DNA from: Bedellia somnulentella
Lineage: Eukaryota > Arthropoda > Insecta > Lepidoptera > Bedelliidae
Direction: 5' to 3'
Length of the DNA: 64,000 bases
Assembly (NCBI GenBank): GCA_963576735.1
Contig: OY755190.1
Coordinates: forward strand, 8,177,695 to 8,241,694
The position numbers and the translations under genes were made by a program. Positions 34,401 to 45,879 of this stretch are shown piece after piece (positions within the stretch are counted from its first letter, which is position 1; each line of letters starts with the position of its first letter). Below the pieces are notes generated by a model. That model did not search any database, was not told the DNA's origin, and saw only the letters and a list, made by a program, of their open reading frames with translations.

Positions 34401-37400
34401 TGTTTTACAAAAAAAATATGTAATTCTAGTCTCTGTAAATAAAAGGTTATATAAAAGATAAACTGTTGGGTATCAAAGCCATAAAGTTCAATTTTCATTA
34501 CACTTCTTTTTTAAGTCAAATAAAGTGTCTAAGCTACTTGCTGAGCATGTGGTATAAGAGTGGTGATTAAAGTAACTATATATTAATAGAACTTACATCC
34601 GTATGCGTATATTCATATCCATCAGGGTTCACGACGGGTAAGAAGATCCAGTCAATGGACTCCCGAAGTTCCAGATCTTCAGGAGTCGGTGCTTCCACGA
34701 GGCGATACATTGCGTACAACAGCGCTGGAGTCGTTAACTGAGTAACAAAGTTATAAGAAATACATTTATTTTTATAGAAATACATTTTAAAAAACTCTTT
34801 AGCTATTTCCCTCATATTCTTATATCTCTTAGTAGTGTAACATTTAAAGTTAACTGGTTTCTCGAAATATAGGCCTAGCCTAGTTTGGGAAATCCTGTAA
34901 AATTCTGCATAATAAATGGTCATGTCTTTTTACCAAATAAACATATTTTTTTTATTCAGTGCATATCATGCAGAGAAGAATACGGAGTACATAGTAGAAA
35001 ACCTAATTTATTAAATCTTTATACTATCCACCAGTCAAAGTTAAAACCCAAAAGCACACTCTCCGTAGATTTCCGAAAGGATGGTAGAATTGCCAATGAT
35101 TCTGACCATCACTTGTCATTTTATTCGTAAGGATAGTTAACCTGTGATATTTAATCATTTATCTTATTGCCCCGGCATCTTTCATAACTGAAACCTCACC
35201 CATTCCCTTGCATGAATCATGGCGTCCATAAAGTAGATAGGCTTGGTGTTGTTCTGGAAGCTGGTGGAGGACACCCTCGCGTACTTGATGTCGCGCCCCT
35301 CGTAGCTGCGGCCGGCTGACTGCACGGACACCAGAGACGGGTATCTGGCCGCCAGGGATTCTATGTATTCTATCACCTGTTAACAATTAATCGTTGAAAA
35401 ATTTTTTGGGCTTTTTATATGATGTTGACATATATTATTAAATTGACTATTCTACACCAAAAAACAAATGTATAAATTATGTATTTCTTATGATATAAAT
35501 TAGTAATAAAAAACATAAAAATTTGGAAGTTGATAGGGGAGAAGATGGTAGAAATAAAGTATCTTTGGTGATGGGTCTCCAACCGGATCGCTCAAAAAAA
35601 GTTATAAAAGCCCTATACCCTTAGACATCTCTTATGACACCCGTGGCTACCCCAAAGGGCAATAATTTAATCCGGCACTACACGGCTAAGTAAAATTCTT
35701 ACTTCAGAAAAATAAGTCAAATTATATGGACCTTTATCAGTGTGTCCACTGTGTAAACAAAAAGTAAGAATCTTGAACACCTTGGGATTAAAAGTAAGTA
35801 AGTCACGTTTATAGCAATATTGTATTTTTCAGCCATTCTATATATCAAGAAAACAGCTTAACAGGAGATATGTAGGAACTGCAAATTATACTATAAACCA
35901 GAAATCTGCCGCCTATATAATACGGATTTATAAACATATTGACCCTACGTTATTAGATATATATTAAATCCAATTCTCATAATTAATAGAAAAATACAAA
36001 ATTAATAAATGACTATTCAAAATTCAGTGACCTGGTCATAGCGTGGATAGTTTTCAAACGGGAAAGTTTTCGAAGATTTTGTTTGCCGCCATTGATCCCG
36101 TTCCTTTTCTTGTTCAGTGAGATATCTGAAAGAAATGAAAGCTTTGTGATTCAGTGGGATGACTGCAGTTTTTAATCCAGAAAGTCGTGGTTATAAATAC
36201 TCAGGTGGTTTTTTTTATATTTAGGTATTATTAAGGTTCTGGCGATAAAAAAAAAACAATATGAGAAAATCAAAATAGCTGGTTTGCAGTTAGACTTTTA
36301 TGGCAATGATTCCATTAAAAACCGGCGACTAGAAGGGGTAGCCAGAGCTAAGGAATTAAAAAATACCCAGCCACTTTTGGAAATTAAAGTAGAGAAAAGA
36401 TGGTAAAATAAAGGATGTTGGTGATGGGTCTCCAACCGCATCGCCCTAAAACCCCTTAAAGCCCAAATACCGTTAGTCGCCTCTTACGTTCACCCACCGG
36501 AAGAAATGGGATAGTGCTATTCATAGCCGACACTACACGGCCAATGAAAATCAAAATAGATGTTTTATCCGAAAAATAAACTTGTAAATAATCTGTGGCT
36601 CTGAATTTTGTTTTATTTCATGAACATTGATTTATTTTGAAATGTTAATTTGATTGCATATTTTAAGTTGTATTTATAGACAGTTAATGTAAAATAAGAC
36701 TGCGGCATAACAAAGACTGGACTTAAATTGATACTTAGATCCATCATAAAAATTGTTGCGATCTTAAAATATCAGCAGTATATTTTATTATGTATTCCGT
36801 TGGGGCTCGAAGGTTCTGGAGTGGCGGTCACGTACGGGACAACGCAGTATGGGTAGGCCTCCGACAAGGTGGACCGACGACTTGGTCAAGATCGCGAGAA
36901 GCCGATGGATGAAGGCAGCACAGGACCGGTCGTTGTGGGGATGTTTGGGGGAGGCCTATGTTCAGCAATGGACGTCTATAGGCTGATGATGATGATGATA
37001 TATTTTTAAATAAATAGGTACATTATAATAAGAAGAGGTTTTAAAATCAAATTGAAAACATTCTTACAAAGGCGAAAGTCCGTAGTGAAAAGATTAAAAG
37101 AGTAGTTGTAAGAAGAATGATAAATATGACAGAAGCAAGAGAGATTTGTCAGGATCGTACAAAGTGGCAATCGATTGTCTCTGTTTACACTATAAGAACA
37201 AATAAAATATAGTTAAAATAAAAAAAATTAAAAAAAACACGCTTTTAAAGCACATCAAACTAAAAAGTGAAAAATAATTCCTAATATAAGCTGAAAATGG
37301 TAATGAACAAAAAATACTGGTATTATTGTGAAAAAGCGTGGGGCGATCTGTGCCTATCGAGCAACTCACGCTTATTCACAACAATACCAGTATTTTTTGT

Positions 37401-38363
37401 TCATTACCGTTTTCAGCTTATATTAGGAATTACTTTTCACTTTTTAGTTTGATGTGCTTTAAAAGCTTGTTTTTTAGTTCTTATATTTAAACCATATTTT
37501 ACTTTTAACTTTTTAGTACTGAATTATTTGTAATTATTTAATCCTAGCTGGCGACCCTAATCAGGATAGCGGAATGAACATATGAAATTATTATATTGTC
37601 CCTCATTCTCGATAAGTGTTCAAATTTTGAGTTCAATCGGTCCGTTTAAAGTGGGTCAAAATCGAGTTTAAAGGAGTCGTTTACATACATATATGCATAC
37701 AGAAGAAGTTAATATAAGCGTGCTAAAAAATTACCGTTCAACATCTTTAATCAGCAAATGATGTTCCATTCCAAGAACATCAAGTTCTTCCAGAACAGTA
37801 GCTTCATGTTGCCAGTTTATCATGACCTCCGCATTTCGATACCTACTTCCATCTTGCCAAACATCAAGATCAAAACGAGAGACCAGGCTGTTTAGCTGAC
37901 GAGCATCTTCTTCATTTGATACTTTAATTGAGTGCACTGAGTTGCTGTAAAGATAATAACATTATTAGTTTACTATTTTTAAGCCTTACATTTTCAAAAG
38001 GAAAAAATATTTGCATTTATTTTTACATGCTCACATACAAACATATACTAACAACTATAAATCCCTTGAAGGGGTAGCCAGAGCTAGGAAATTAGAAATT
38101 CTTCAGCCACTTTTGCAAGTTGCGTGGGGAAAAGATGATGAAATAAAGATTGTTGGTGATGGGTCTCCTACCGCATCGCCCAAAAATCAATTAAAAGCCC
38201 CAATACCGTTAGTTGCCTCTTACGTACACCCACCGGAGGAAATGGGATAGCGCTGTTGTAAGCTGACATTACGGAGCTACGATGCTTACCTTGCATAAAT
38301 ATCATGTTTTCCACCTTCTACAGTGGAAACCGTAAGAATTGCAACCAAACACAAATACCACAT
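31411..38363 (-). CDS. Digestive-type zinc metallocarboxypeptidase (M14A), prepro form, 8 exons
   Basis: Secreted exopeptidase that removes single C-terminal residues. Coding exons (minus strand): 38290-38363, 37735-37944, 36032-36125, 35200-35376, 34597-34737, 32690-32919, 31999-32191, 31411-31581. All introns are GT-AG and phases join exactly to 1290 nt, 429 residues plus stop, the usual length for insect prepro-carboxypeptidases. Residues 1-17 are a hydrophobic signal peptide (MWYLCLVAILTVSTVEG). About 18-115 is the activation peptide, followed by the catalytic domain. Seen: HAREW (zinc ligands H181, E184), NRNF (N255, R256), LHSYG (third ligand H308, Y310), substrate Arg in LWRRTR (R237), Y362 and catalytic E384 in YTLEL. 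The specificity residue equivalent to bovine CPA 255 is R369 in SARDY, where CPA has Ile and CPB has Asp. In the family, Arg here goes with preference for C-terminal Glu/Asp, so an acidic-specific digestive enzyme is inferred. Introns are full of SINEs. No inactivating change seen. Confidence 0.95.
31730..31972 (+). repeat. tRNA-derived SINE, headless
   Basis: Begins at CTACACCAATTTGTCTT and runs to GTCACGTGATGTTG. The tRNA head is gone, as in a 5'-truncated insertion. Lies in carboxypeptidase intron 7. Confidence 0.8.
32932..33305 (-). repeat. tRNA-derived SINE at the exon-6 acceptor of the carboxypeptidase
   Basis: Sense orientation relative to the gene, head near 33300 and tail at 32932. 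The 12-bp target duplication CTGGAATGTATA (32920-32931; 33306-33317) includes the AG of the 3' splice site, so the acceptor is duplicated and the SINE tail now supplies the pyrimidine-rich stretch. Confidence 0.92.
33338..33478 (+). repeat. LINE 3'-end fragment
   Basis: Same family as 29776-29937 (TCTGAAGAATAAAAGGGCAT, then GATCGT...GCGATCG). Lies in carboxypeptidase intron 5, just beyond the SINE insertion, on the strand opposite to the gene. Confidence 0.65.
33480..34590. other. Interior of carboxypeptidase intron 5
   Basis: No exon, repeat family or RNA gene recognised apart from low-complexity AT stretches. Confidence 0.5.
35527..35688 (-). repeat. (TATG)-tail SINE-like repeat, 3' part missing
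   Basis: Covers GGAAGTTGATAGGGGAGAAG to GGCACTACACGGC; the hairpin and tail are absent. In carboxypeptidase intron 3. Confidence 0.8.
36320..36542 (-). repeat. (TATG)-tail SINE-like repeat, tail missing
   Basis: GGCGACTAGAAGGGGTAGCC to ACACTACACGGCC. In carboxypeptidase intron 2, sense to the gene. Confidence 0.85.
36798..37000 (+). repeat. RTE-like LINE 3' end with (ATG)n tail
   Basis: Reads KVLEWRSRTGQRSMGRPPTR, then WTDDLVKIARSRWMKAAQDR and SLWGCLGEAYVQQWTSIG, then a stop and TGATGATGATGATGATA. This is the C-terminus typical of RTE-type LINEs of insects. TATATTTT-like repeats flank it (about 36778 and 36998). It lies in carboxypeptidase intron 2, opposite strand. Confidence 0.85.
37068..37190 (+). 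repeat. LINE 3'-end fragment
   Basis: Contains GACAGAAGCAAGAGAGATTT and CAGGATCGTACAAAGTGGCA, the TEAREICQDRTKWQSIVS part of the LINE C-terminus. Lies in carboxypeptidase intron 2 next to a hairpin element. Confidence 0.7.
37191..37485. mobile_element. 295-bp foldback MITE in carboxypeptidase intron 2
   Basis: Arms of about 115 bases (TATAAGAAC ... AATTCCTAATATAAGCTGAA ... ATACTGGTATTATTGTGAA; inverse from 37370 on) enclose a loop with GGGGCGATCTGTGCC. No coding capacity. Confidence 0.85.
38031..38279 (-). repeat. (TATG)-tail SINE-like repeat abutting the exon-1 donor
   Basis: Full length in intron 1. Its 5' end lies about 5-10 bases inside the intron from the donor site of exon 1 (38289), an unusually close insertion. 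Confidence 0.88.
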
Positions 38364-38429
38364 ATCTTGCTATTAATCCGATCACTACTGAGGTATATGT
38401 TATCAATTCTTTTTGCAACAATGTGTTGA

Positions 38430-38437
38430 TAAATATA
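38430..38437 (-). promoter_or_regulatory. Possible TATA-like element upstream of the carboxypeptidase
   Basis: Read on the minus strand this is TATATTTA, 67 bases before the start codon. A TCAGT initiator-like string lies about 46 bases after its first base, which is wider than the usual TATA-initiator spacing. A SINE begins about 55 bases further upstream (38494), limiting the proximal promoter. Weak support. Confidence 0.25.
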
Positions 38438-38493
38438 GCCCTAAGCTGTTTTTTATCGAATAACTCGGATTAACACTGATATGGGATTTTTTA

Positions 38494-38815
38494 TGCTGTG
38501 TAGTGTTGGCTTAGAATAGTACTACCACATTTCTTCCGGTGGGTGTACGTAAGAGGCAACTAACGGTATAGGGGCTTTTAAGGGATTTTTGGGCGATGCG
38601 GTTGGAGACCCATCACCAACAACCTTTATTTCATCACCTTTTCCCCATGCAACTTACAAAAGTGGCTGAAGAATTTCTGATTTCCTAGCTCTGGCTACCC
38701 CTTCAAGGGATTTATAGTCGTGAGTATATGTATGTATGTATGGGATTTTTTAAAGTGGTTTTGGGCGATGCGGTTGGAGACCCATCACCAACGATACTTT
38801 ACTTTTACTTCTTTT
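38494..38815 (+). repeat. (TATG)-tail SINE-like repeat plus partial second copy, upstream of the carboxypeptidase
   Basis: Full copy 38494-38742, followed by a second partial body (GATGCGGTTGGAGACCCATC again at about 38768). It lies about 130 bases before the start codon. Confidence 0.85.
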
Positions 38816-39103
38816 TGCTTTAAGCGCAATTGCACAGAGATCAACCATCTAACAGGTATAAAATATGAACTAATCAACTATTGTTTAGTTTACTTACTAA
38901 GTAAATCACTTCTTTCTAAGGTAACTTACTTAGTAAGTAAAAACAACCACTCAGATATCAATCAGTTAAAATTAAAAGTATTTTAAACATATAAATAGTA
39001 TCGGTGTTTCTTTTCCTTTTTTTTTCATCATTTATCAGAAAGCCGGTTTTTAATCTTTGAAACTAAAACTCCGCCTAAGGAAAAAACTCGTTCATTTTTC
39101 GAA

Positions 39104-39515
39104 GATGCGGTTCCCCCTATCACGTGAGTACACTGTCCAAGTAGAATGTGGGTACTCAGAACACCGAGTGACAATATGTCACGTCATGTTCATAAGTGAC
39201 ATATTGGCCGTGTAGTGTCGGCTTAGAATAACACTACCCCATTTCTTCCGGTGGGTGTACGTAAGAGGCGACTAACGGTATTGGGGCTCTTAAGGGATTT
39301 TTGGGCGATGCGGTTGGATACCCATCACAAAAACCTTTATTTCACGATCTTTTCCCCACGCAACATCCAAAAGTGGCTGAGGAATTTCTGATTCCCTAGC
39401 TCTGGTTACCCCTTCAAGGGATTCATAGCCGTGAGTATATGTATTTATGTATGTATGTATGTTCATAAGTATTATAACCTCTGCCACCCCCTTCGGGGAT
39501 ATACGGAGTGAACTT
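39104..39515 (+). repeat. tRNA-derived SINE split by a (TATG)-tail SINE
   Basis: The left part (CCCCCTATCACGTGAGTACA to GTTCATAAGT) and the right part (GTTCATAAGTATTATAACCT to CGGAGTGAAC) continue each other. TGTTCATAAGT is repeated on both sides of the insert, the target duplication. Confidence 0.82.
39209..39463 (+). repeat. (TATG)-tail SINE-like repeat nested in a tRNA-derived SINE
   Basis: Full length and well kept; splits the older SINE at 39104-39515. Confidence 0.9.
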
Positions 39516-39539
39516 TTGAGTTGAGTTGAATTAAAAATG

Positions 39540-40120
39540 GTTAATTGGTAAGTCGAGACTACAATACAACTATCTAAGTCTTACAGCGCATCCACATATG
39601 AGAGTCTATAATAAAAATCGAAACGTGAAAAGAGAAAATTCAAAATAACTATGAACCGCCGTTCCACGCCACGGGAATTCAATTTCATTCACAATTCACA
39701 TCCAAATAAGCATTGTTACCTCGCCAGGAAACGAACCGTTCCGCTGAATAGCTGCCTGTTAGCGCTGCATCGCTTAAAGGCTTAACATGCACCACGCGAA
39801 CTATGTGACGACGTTTCTCAATTTTATAACTTTAAGCTGAAAAAGCACACGTGAATCGTGGCTTACCTCGTGCAGCAGAATCGTATCGGATTTCCCGCCT
39901 TACCTTTATTACTTCTGTCGTTTTCCTTGGAAACATAAATTGAATTGGATGATGATTGAAAATACATGTACGTACTGGCTTTAAGAAAATTGAGTTGCTA
40001 TGAATATTATTGAACGAAACGTAATCTGCCTTTTGTTCCTGATATACCTCATGTGTAATATGAATGATTGGGAAACTTTAGGGTTTTAATCCACATAAAA
40101 GGATTCTATTTCTGATTCAT
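39540..40120. other. GC-richer stretch upstream of the carboxypeptidase, no repeat recognised
   Basis: On the minus strand, two donor-like sites (AAAG/GTAAGG near 39905 and CGAG/GTAAGC near 39865) stand close together. It could be an untranslated first exon of a gene running left, but no coding frame supports this. Confidence 0.25.
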
Positions 40121-40141
40121 GTACATAGAATTAAATATATT

Positions 40142-40607
40142 GTTGTGTAGTGTTGGCTTAGATTAGCACTACCCCATCACTTCCGGTGGTTGTACGTAAG
40201 AGGCGACTAACGGTATTGGGGCTTTTTAAGGAATTTTAGGGCTTTTCTTCCGGTAGGTGTACGTAAGAGGTGACTAACGGACTTGGGACTTTTTAAGGGA
40301 TTTTTGGGCGTTGCGGTTGGAGACCCATCACCAACAACCTTTATTCTACCATCTTTTCCCCACTCAACTTCCAGAAGTGGCTGAGGATTTTATAATTTCT
40401 TGGCTCTGGCTACCCCTTTTAGGGATTTATAGCCGTGAATATATGTATGTATGTTTAGGGCAATGCGGTTGGAGACCCATCACCAACAACCTTTATTTTA
40501 CCATTTTCTCCCCACTTAACTTTCCAAAAGTGACTGAGGAATTTATAATTTCTCGGCTCTGACTACCCCTTCTAGGGATTTATAGCCGTGAGTATGTATG
40601 TATGTAT
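40142..40607 (+). repeat. Stacked (TATG)-tail SINE-like repeats
   Basis: A 5' end (40142-40240), a restart at TTCTTCCGGTAGGTGTACGT through a full 3' end with TATG tail (about 40454), then another 3' half (40455-40607) with its own tail. Tail-on-tail insertion. Confidence 0.85.
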
Positions 40608-40884
40608 AATCAAATACATAACTCAAACGTTCACACAACTCAATCATTTATTTCAAAGTAAAAAGATAAATCTTTGTTTTTTGAAAGTCAAATTCCAACT
40701 TAATGCTAAGTTTACTTCGGATTCGGAAGGTGTTTTGTTGAGAGAAGAACCCGTAAGAAACTCGTCAACACACATCTTTTTTTACGTCCATTACAATTTT
40801 GGTGTTAGCCCGGAAACATCCTGCACAGAGCCCTGACGACACCAAGCCACTTCATCATTAATGTAATCATTGACATTGTAATAC

Positions 40885-41182
40885 TAACCACGTGACAATG
40901 TCACCAGGTGATGAGAGTACCCACGTTTGGCTCGGACAGTGTACTCACGTGATTAAGGTCAAGCTTATCGCACCGTTTTATACAAATACACTGTCACATG
41001 ACTAATTACAAACTCAGCCATGTGGGTTTCTTTACTATGTTTTCCCTCACCGTTAACAACCATGATATATTTAACCAGATATATTGTCTTTTTTAAAAAA
41101 GACAACACGGTGTAGGCCCAAAAGATTTAAACTCTTATCGTCTGCACGATGTTATCTACCCACTGAGTTATCACGGTTACTA
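40885..41182 (-). repeat. tRNA-derived SINE, diverged
   Basis: GTGACAATGTCACCAGGTGA at the low end, CAGCCATGTGGGTTTC in the middle, and TATCTACCCACTGAGTTATC at the head. The 3' hairpin and tail are lost. Confidence 0.82.
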
Positions 41183-41417
41183 TAATCAAACACTCACGGC
41201 AAATCCTATAAATGAGGATTTATAAAGTTTTACTTCAATTGGGCGAAAACCTTTTCATCATTTACAGTCAACAGACGTTCAACAATCTGCACCATAGGTT
41301 TTCACTGAAAATGTCCATAATAACTGGAGCTCCATTGTTCTCATCTATCGTTTCCTCACGCCCACGATCTTCTATAAGTTACGGTCTATTTTGCGCGAGA
41401 TATACCCACACCGTACA

Positions 41418-41632
41418 CATGCCGTGTAGTGCCGGCTTAGAATGTCTCTGGTTATGGGGCTCTTTTAAGTGATGCGGTTAGGAATCCATCACCAACAATA
41501 TTTTATTTCTACCATCTTGTCCCCTATCATCATCCAGAGTTGCTGAGGAGTTTCGAGCTCTGAAGCTTTGCCCCCCATACTATACCCCTTTTTGCGATTT
41601 AAATGGCCGTGAGTATATGTATGTATATACCT
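41418..41632 (+). repeat. (TATG)-tail SINE-like repeat, internally deleted
   Basis: GCCGTGTAGTGCCGGCTTAG, then a jump to GGGGCTCTTTTAAGTGATGC, down to GCCGTGAGTATATGTATG. Confidence 0.82.
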
Positions 41633-43414
41633 ACACTGCCTCGCTTGGTACGTGGCCGCCACTTTTGGTCTTGGTGAAATAATACCACCCCTTGTCTCTA
41701 AGTTTCGCTATACTTTGGGCTATATTAGTTCCCTTGGATATACTACTATTGCTCTATCAGTTTCGGATTCAATTGCGCATTAAGACAGTGTAGAACTTCT
41801 TATAGTAGAGTTACCCTCCAGCTATCGAATAAGGGCTATTGAATGAAACCGTGTTAAATACATTAGTCTTTACATATTGTACAAGTTTGGACAAGAAGAT
41901 AAAGCGCTGCTTCTTTTTATCTAAACTGACGTTGATCTCATTCTGAAAGTTTGCTCTAATGGACAATGTTACAAAGATTGAACGTCGTTTTTTAGTTAAT
42001 ACAATTTTTTAAAATAGAATTTCCTGATATTTTATATAAAACATGTTTGCATTTAAAGTGGATATCGACGGTTGAAAGGCAAAAATTACCAAACGACACT
42101 TAACCAACTTTACAGGAGAGCAGTTTAAAGTTTTTTTTTATCAAAAAAAAATCATAACATCTGTTCTATTCTTTGTACTTAAATTAATCTTTTTGTATTA
42201 AACTCGACTTGAAATTCTCTACAATCGACTAAAAAAAAATCTTTAATTATTTCATTAGTACCAAAGATAGGGGCGTTTGGTAAGAAAAAAAATAAATTTA
42301 CTGCCTGGAAAAAAATACCAAACGACGAATGATACAATAAGGAAATACAGGAAGATGTAACTATTTGATTTATATTTATGTGTGGTAGTAGGGAAGAAAG
42401 ATATAAGTATTATGTAAAACAGTTTCAAGATTCACGAAAAGAAACTGTAGCCCCATAAAAAATAAATGTACAAAGCAGAGTTGTTATCTAAATTATCAAT
42501 AAATTGTACTCATAACCCTAATTATTTTTTGAGTAAATGAGTTTAATTCAAGGTTTTATAATAAAACGAAAGTGGTAATAATCACTTCTTTATTAAAAAA
42601 AGGTTATAAAATCACAATATATCAAAAATAAACTATAAGGGCCTCTATCCTCTCAATAATTAGCATCATAAGGTAACTTGGTTATAATCACAATCAATGT
42701 TTATTATAACAAAAAAACTGTTATAGGTTATCTACTTACATTTTATAAGTAAGTACAACGAAATAACAAAGTGTAACAAAACAGAACATAACTTGCATTA
42801 ACAATGACAACTTATCTTAGCTGTCTCTAAGATAAGTTTAACACAAAATAGTTATAAGGTACACATATCGTATTGACTTATTTATTAAAAAAAATTAGAA
42901 CACATGCTATTAAATCACAACGCGTCAAAAATCAGCTTGAAGGAATGTATCCACCTAATAATTAGCATCATAATAACATAACATAAGGTACATTGGTTAT
43001 AATCACAATCAATATTCATTAAACAATATTTTTTTTAAATTACTGTTAGAGGTTACCTACTTAAACTTTAAAGTATAGCGAAGTAACAAAGAGGGTTACA
43101 AAACAGAACATAACTTGCATTAACAATAACTACCTATCTTAGAGACAGGTAAACATTAATCACTTTAACATAAAATAGTTAAGGTGCACATATCGTATCT
43201 ACTTAAGTACAATTATTAATTACCTAAAATATTATAAATCATAGAAAAATATAAAATCTCTGAATAATTTGTGACTGTTAAGTAAATTATAAAACTACTA
43301 GTGTAACACTTATAATTATAATAATCAGACCATACAGTTTCATAAAATCACTTCTCTTCTTAGATATAGGTACTATTTATTTTTTAAATAAATAGTACCT
43401 ATATCTACTAAAAA

Positions 43415-43790
43415 CCGTGAAAGCCCAATGGGTAGAACACTCGGTTATCGTGCAAACGACTAGTGTTCAAATCCTGGGTCGGGCCTACACCAATTTGTCT
43501 TTTCTAAAGACATATGTGTGGTTAATTTATCATGGTTGTTAACGGTGAGGGAAAACATCGTGAGGAAACCCACATGGCTGAGTTGCACTTAGTCATGTGA
43601 CAGTGTATTCGTACAAAACGGCGATAGGCCTGCCCCCTATCACGTGAGTACACTGTCCATGCAAAACGTGGGTACTCTGAACACCAGGTGACAAAGTCAC
43701 GTGATGTTCACAAGTATTAGTACCTCTGCCAACCCCTTCGGGGATATTCGGCGTGAACGTTTATGTTTATGTTATGTTTATGTTATTTAA
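43415..43790 (+). repeat. tRNA-derived SINE, full-length reference copy
   Basis: tRNA-like head with A box (GAAAGCCCAATGG, about 43419) and B box (GTTCAAATCC, 43465-43474), a body with TCACGTGAGTACACTGTCC, a 3' hairpin GCC-AACCCC-TTCG-GGGATATTC-GGC at 43728-43752, and a GTTTATGTTTATGTTATG tail. Nested in the decayed 42.1-46.7 kb transposon. Confidence 0.93.
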
Positions 43791-43857
43791 AAAATCTGTA
43801 AAATAGCGTGAAAATGCCATTAAAAAGATAATTAAATCAGTCTTTTAGTAACTTATT

Positions 43858-45120
43858 AGGACTCATCGTCATTATCCTCTATATCTGTTTCAGGCAGAGT
43901 ATCTTTAACAGATGATGCACGTGGGAGATTTATAAATTCCTGTTTAAACATGGTAGGGATTACATTATCCGTGCAAAGTTTGGATAGGTCATCATATTTT
44001 ATTTTAGAGATCGGTAACTGTGATTTATAACAAGGTAGCAAGGGTACTTTAGTTTTAGATTGAACTTCTATTTCACTCGACTTTGCAGATTTATTCATTT
44101 CTATGAATAAATCTGCTTAATGCTTAATATTTTACTTTGACTGTTGAACGTTTTTTAAATGTAGCCATTCTAATTTTACTGATTTTCCCCATTAGATTAC
44201 CCCTATAGTATTTATCGGTTACAATATCCCATCTATGGAAATTCCAAATTAAAGTCTCTCCACTTCGTATGGAAACGGGTTAATTCTAGCAGTTCCGAAA
44301 ACAGTATACCATTGCGATGGACCATAAACTATGGTCTTCTTTATATTACCCTCAATGACAGCGTGAACACAATCCACGGGCATATATGTGTGTCCAGTTA
44401 GTAGATAGTTAATTTGAATTGTTTCTAAATTTTTACATTCTTGCAAAGTTAAGTGAATAGTAGCCAAAATAACTTTATTCCTGTTTTGCCCAGGACAGCA
44501 ATCACAATACAATAGTAAATTTTTGATGTTTTCTCTTGCATCCACAGTCATGATTTATTTATAAAGTATACTGGCTATTTCATTGGCACCTCGCTTACCA
44601 TGAGACTCATCCCAGTAATAGCAATATACTTTCCTTGGCCCATTCTCGTAAAAGCATAAATTGTAGACAGCTAGTTTACGTGAGTATTAGAGCAGCATTG
44701 ATTCTCCATGAGGCGTATTTAGTACTTTTTCCAAGTCAAAACTTACACAAAGAGTTGGGTCTGTTTTGTTGATAGCTTTGTGGGAGTAAAATCGGTTGTA
44801 GCTTTCATTCTTTTCAATTTCGTGTAAAGTCTTTTCTTGCATTTTGACTGGATCTGTACTATACTATAGGCAGACTGTTCGAACTTTTAAGATAGACGAA
44901 CATTTAAGACATTTGTCCTTTTAGGGACATGGAACCCAATGTTGAACTTTTCATTAAATATATTGCGGAAAACGCGTTCGCTAACATAGTCTATACCTTT
45001 TTCCTCAAAATATTTCTTATAAATGTTGAACAAGTTGGAAAAATTTTTGAACTCTTGTGGTAAATAAACTCGTGAAGAATCAGCTCGACAGTAGTGGGAT
45101 GGTACAGCAGGTAGTTTATG
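43858..45120 (-). pseudogene. Broken transposase related to the 49.1-51.3 kb gene
   Basis: Read from 45120 downward, the pieces are a segment like the partner's VSEITYRRIFSNNY and VPKKDQCLLC region (about 44930-45115), then an open segment 44249-44551 with CDCCPGQNRNKVILA and TGHTYMPVDCVHAVIEG, and a C-terminal open segment 43856-44098 with LPISKIKYDDLSKLC and an acidic end. Order and spacing follow the intact relative (YSDTCGGQNRN, SGHSYMEVDSMHSSIE, LPITKAKKSDLITLC). Stops and frame changes lie between pieces, so no full protein can be made. Confidence 0.8.
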
Positions 45121-45637
45121 TATGTATGTTATAGGTTTGATGTATAAGTAGGTATTTTAGAACTAGATAAGATAAAGGACCTAAAACATGTAAGTTATAA
45201 GTATTTCAGATGCTATAGGTATTTAGGACAATAATTTTGGTATAGTTAACCTGATGTCTTACCACTATCTTCTGCCCAGAAATTATATCTGCATTAAAAG
45301 TGCTTGATCAATTATATTTGATACACGTTTTCTTCTATCCATGTTTCTGAAAAATAAACTTTATTAAGACTATGCACGAATACATTACCAGAATATACCT
45401 ACCCTATAAAAACTCGTGATTTAGGTACCTATGTATTTCTTCGGGGAACAGGAATTACATATAACAACGTCAGCATACGGCAAACCGTACAATGAGCTGG
45501 TAAAGATACTCACTTAGGTAGGTACCTACCTAATCACAGTACCTACCTAATATTCTTAGTAGGTAACTAGGTTTCTAAATCGTTCTATCTTTCATACTAC
45601 ATTACACAGAAAGTTATGTCATAGACAGTAATAATAA

Positions 45638-45879
45638 TCATACATATACTCACGGATATATTTCCCTAGAAGGGGTAGCCAGAGCTAAGGAATTAGAAAT
45701 TCCTCAGCCACTTTTGGAAGTTGAGTGGGGAAAATATGGTAAAAATAAAGGTTCTTAGTGATGGGTCTCCAACCGCATCGCCCAATAATCCAATATAAAG
45801 CCCCGATACCCTTAGTCGCTTCTTACGACACCCGTGGGAAGAAAGGGGTAGCGACATTCTGAGCCGGCACTACACGGCA
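45638..45879 (-). repeat. (TATG)-tail SINE-like repeat nested in the decayed DNA transposon
   Basis: Full length (ATACTCACGGATATATTTCC to CGGCACTACACGGC). Its position within 42066-46687 shows it is younger than that element. Confidence 0.88.

Noticed and set aside
35159..35386. 75-codon ORF overlapping carboxypeptidase exon 4
   Set aside because: Different frame over the same DNA; the exon with the HAREW motif is the real one.
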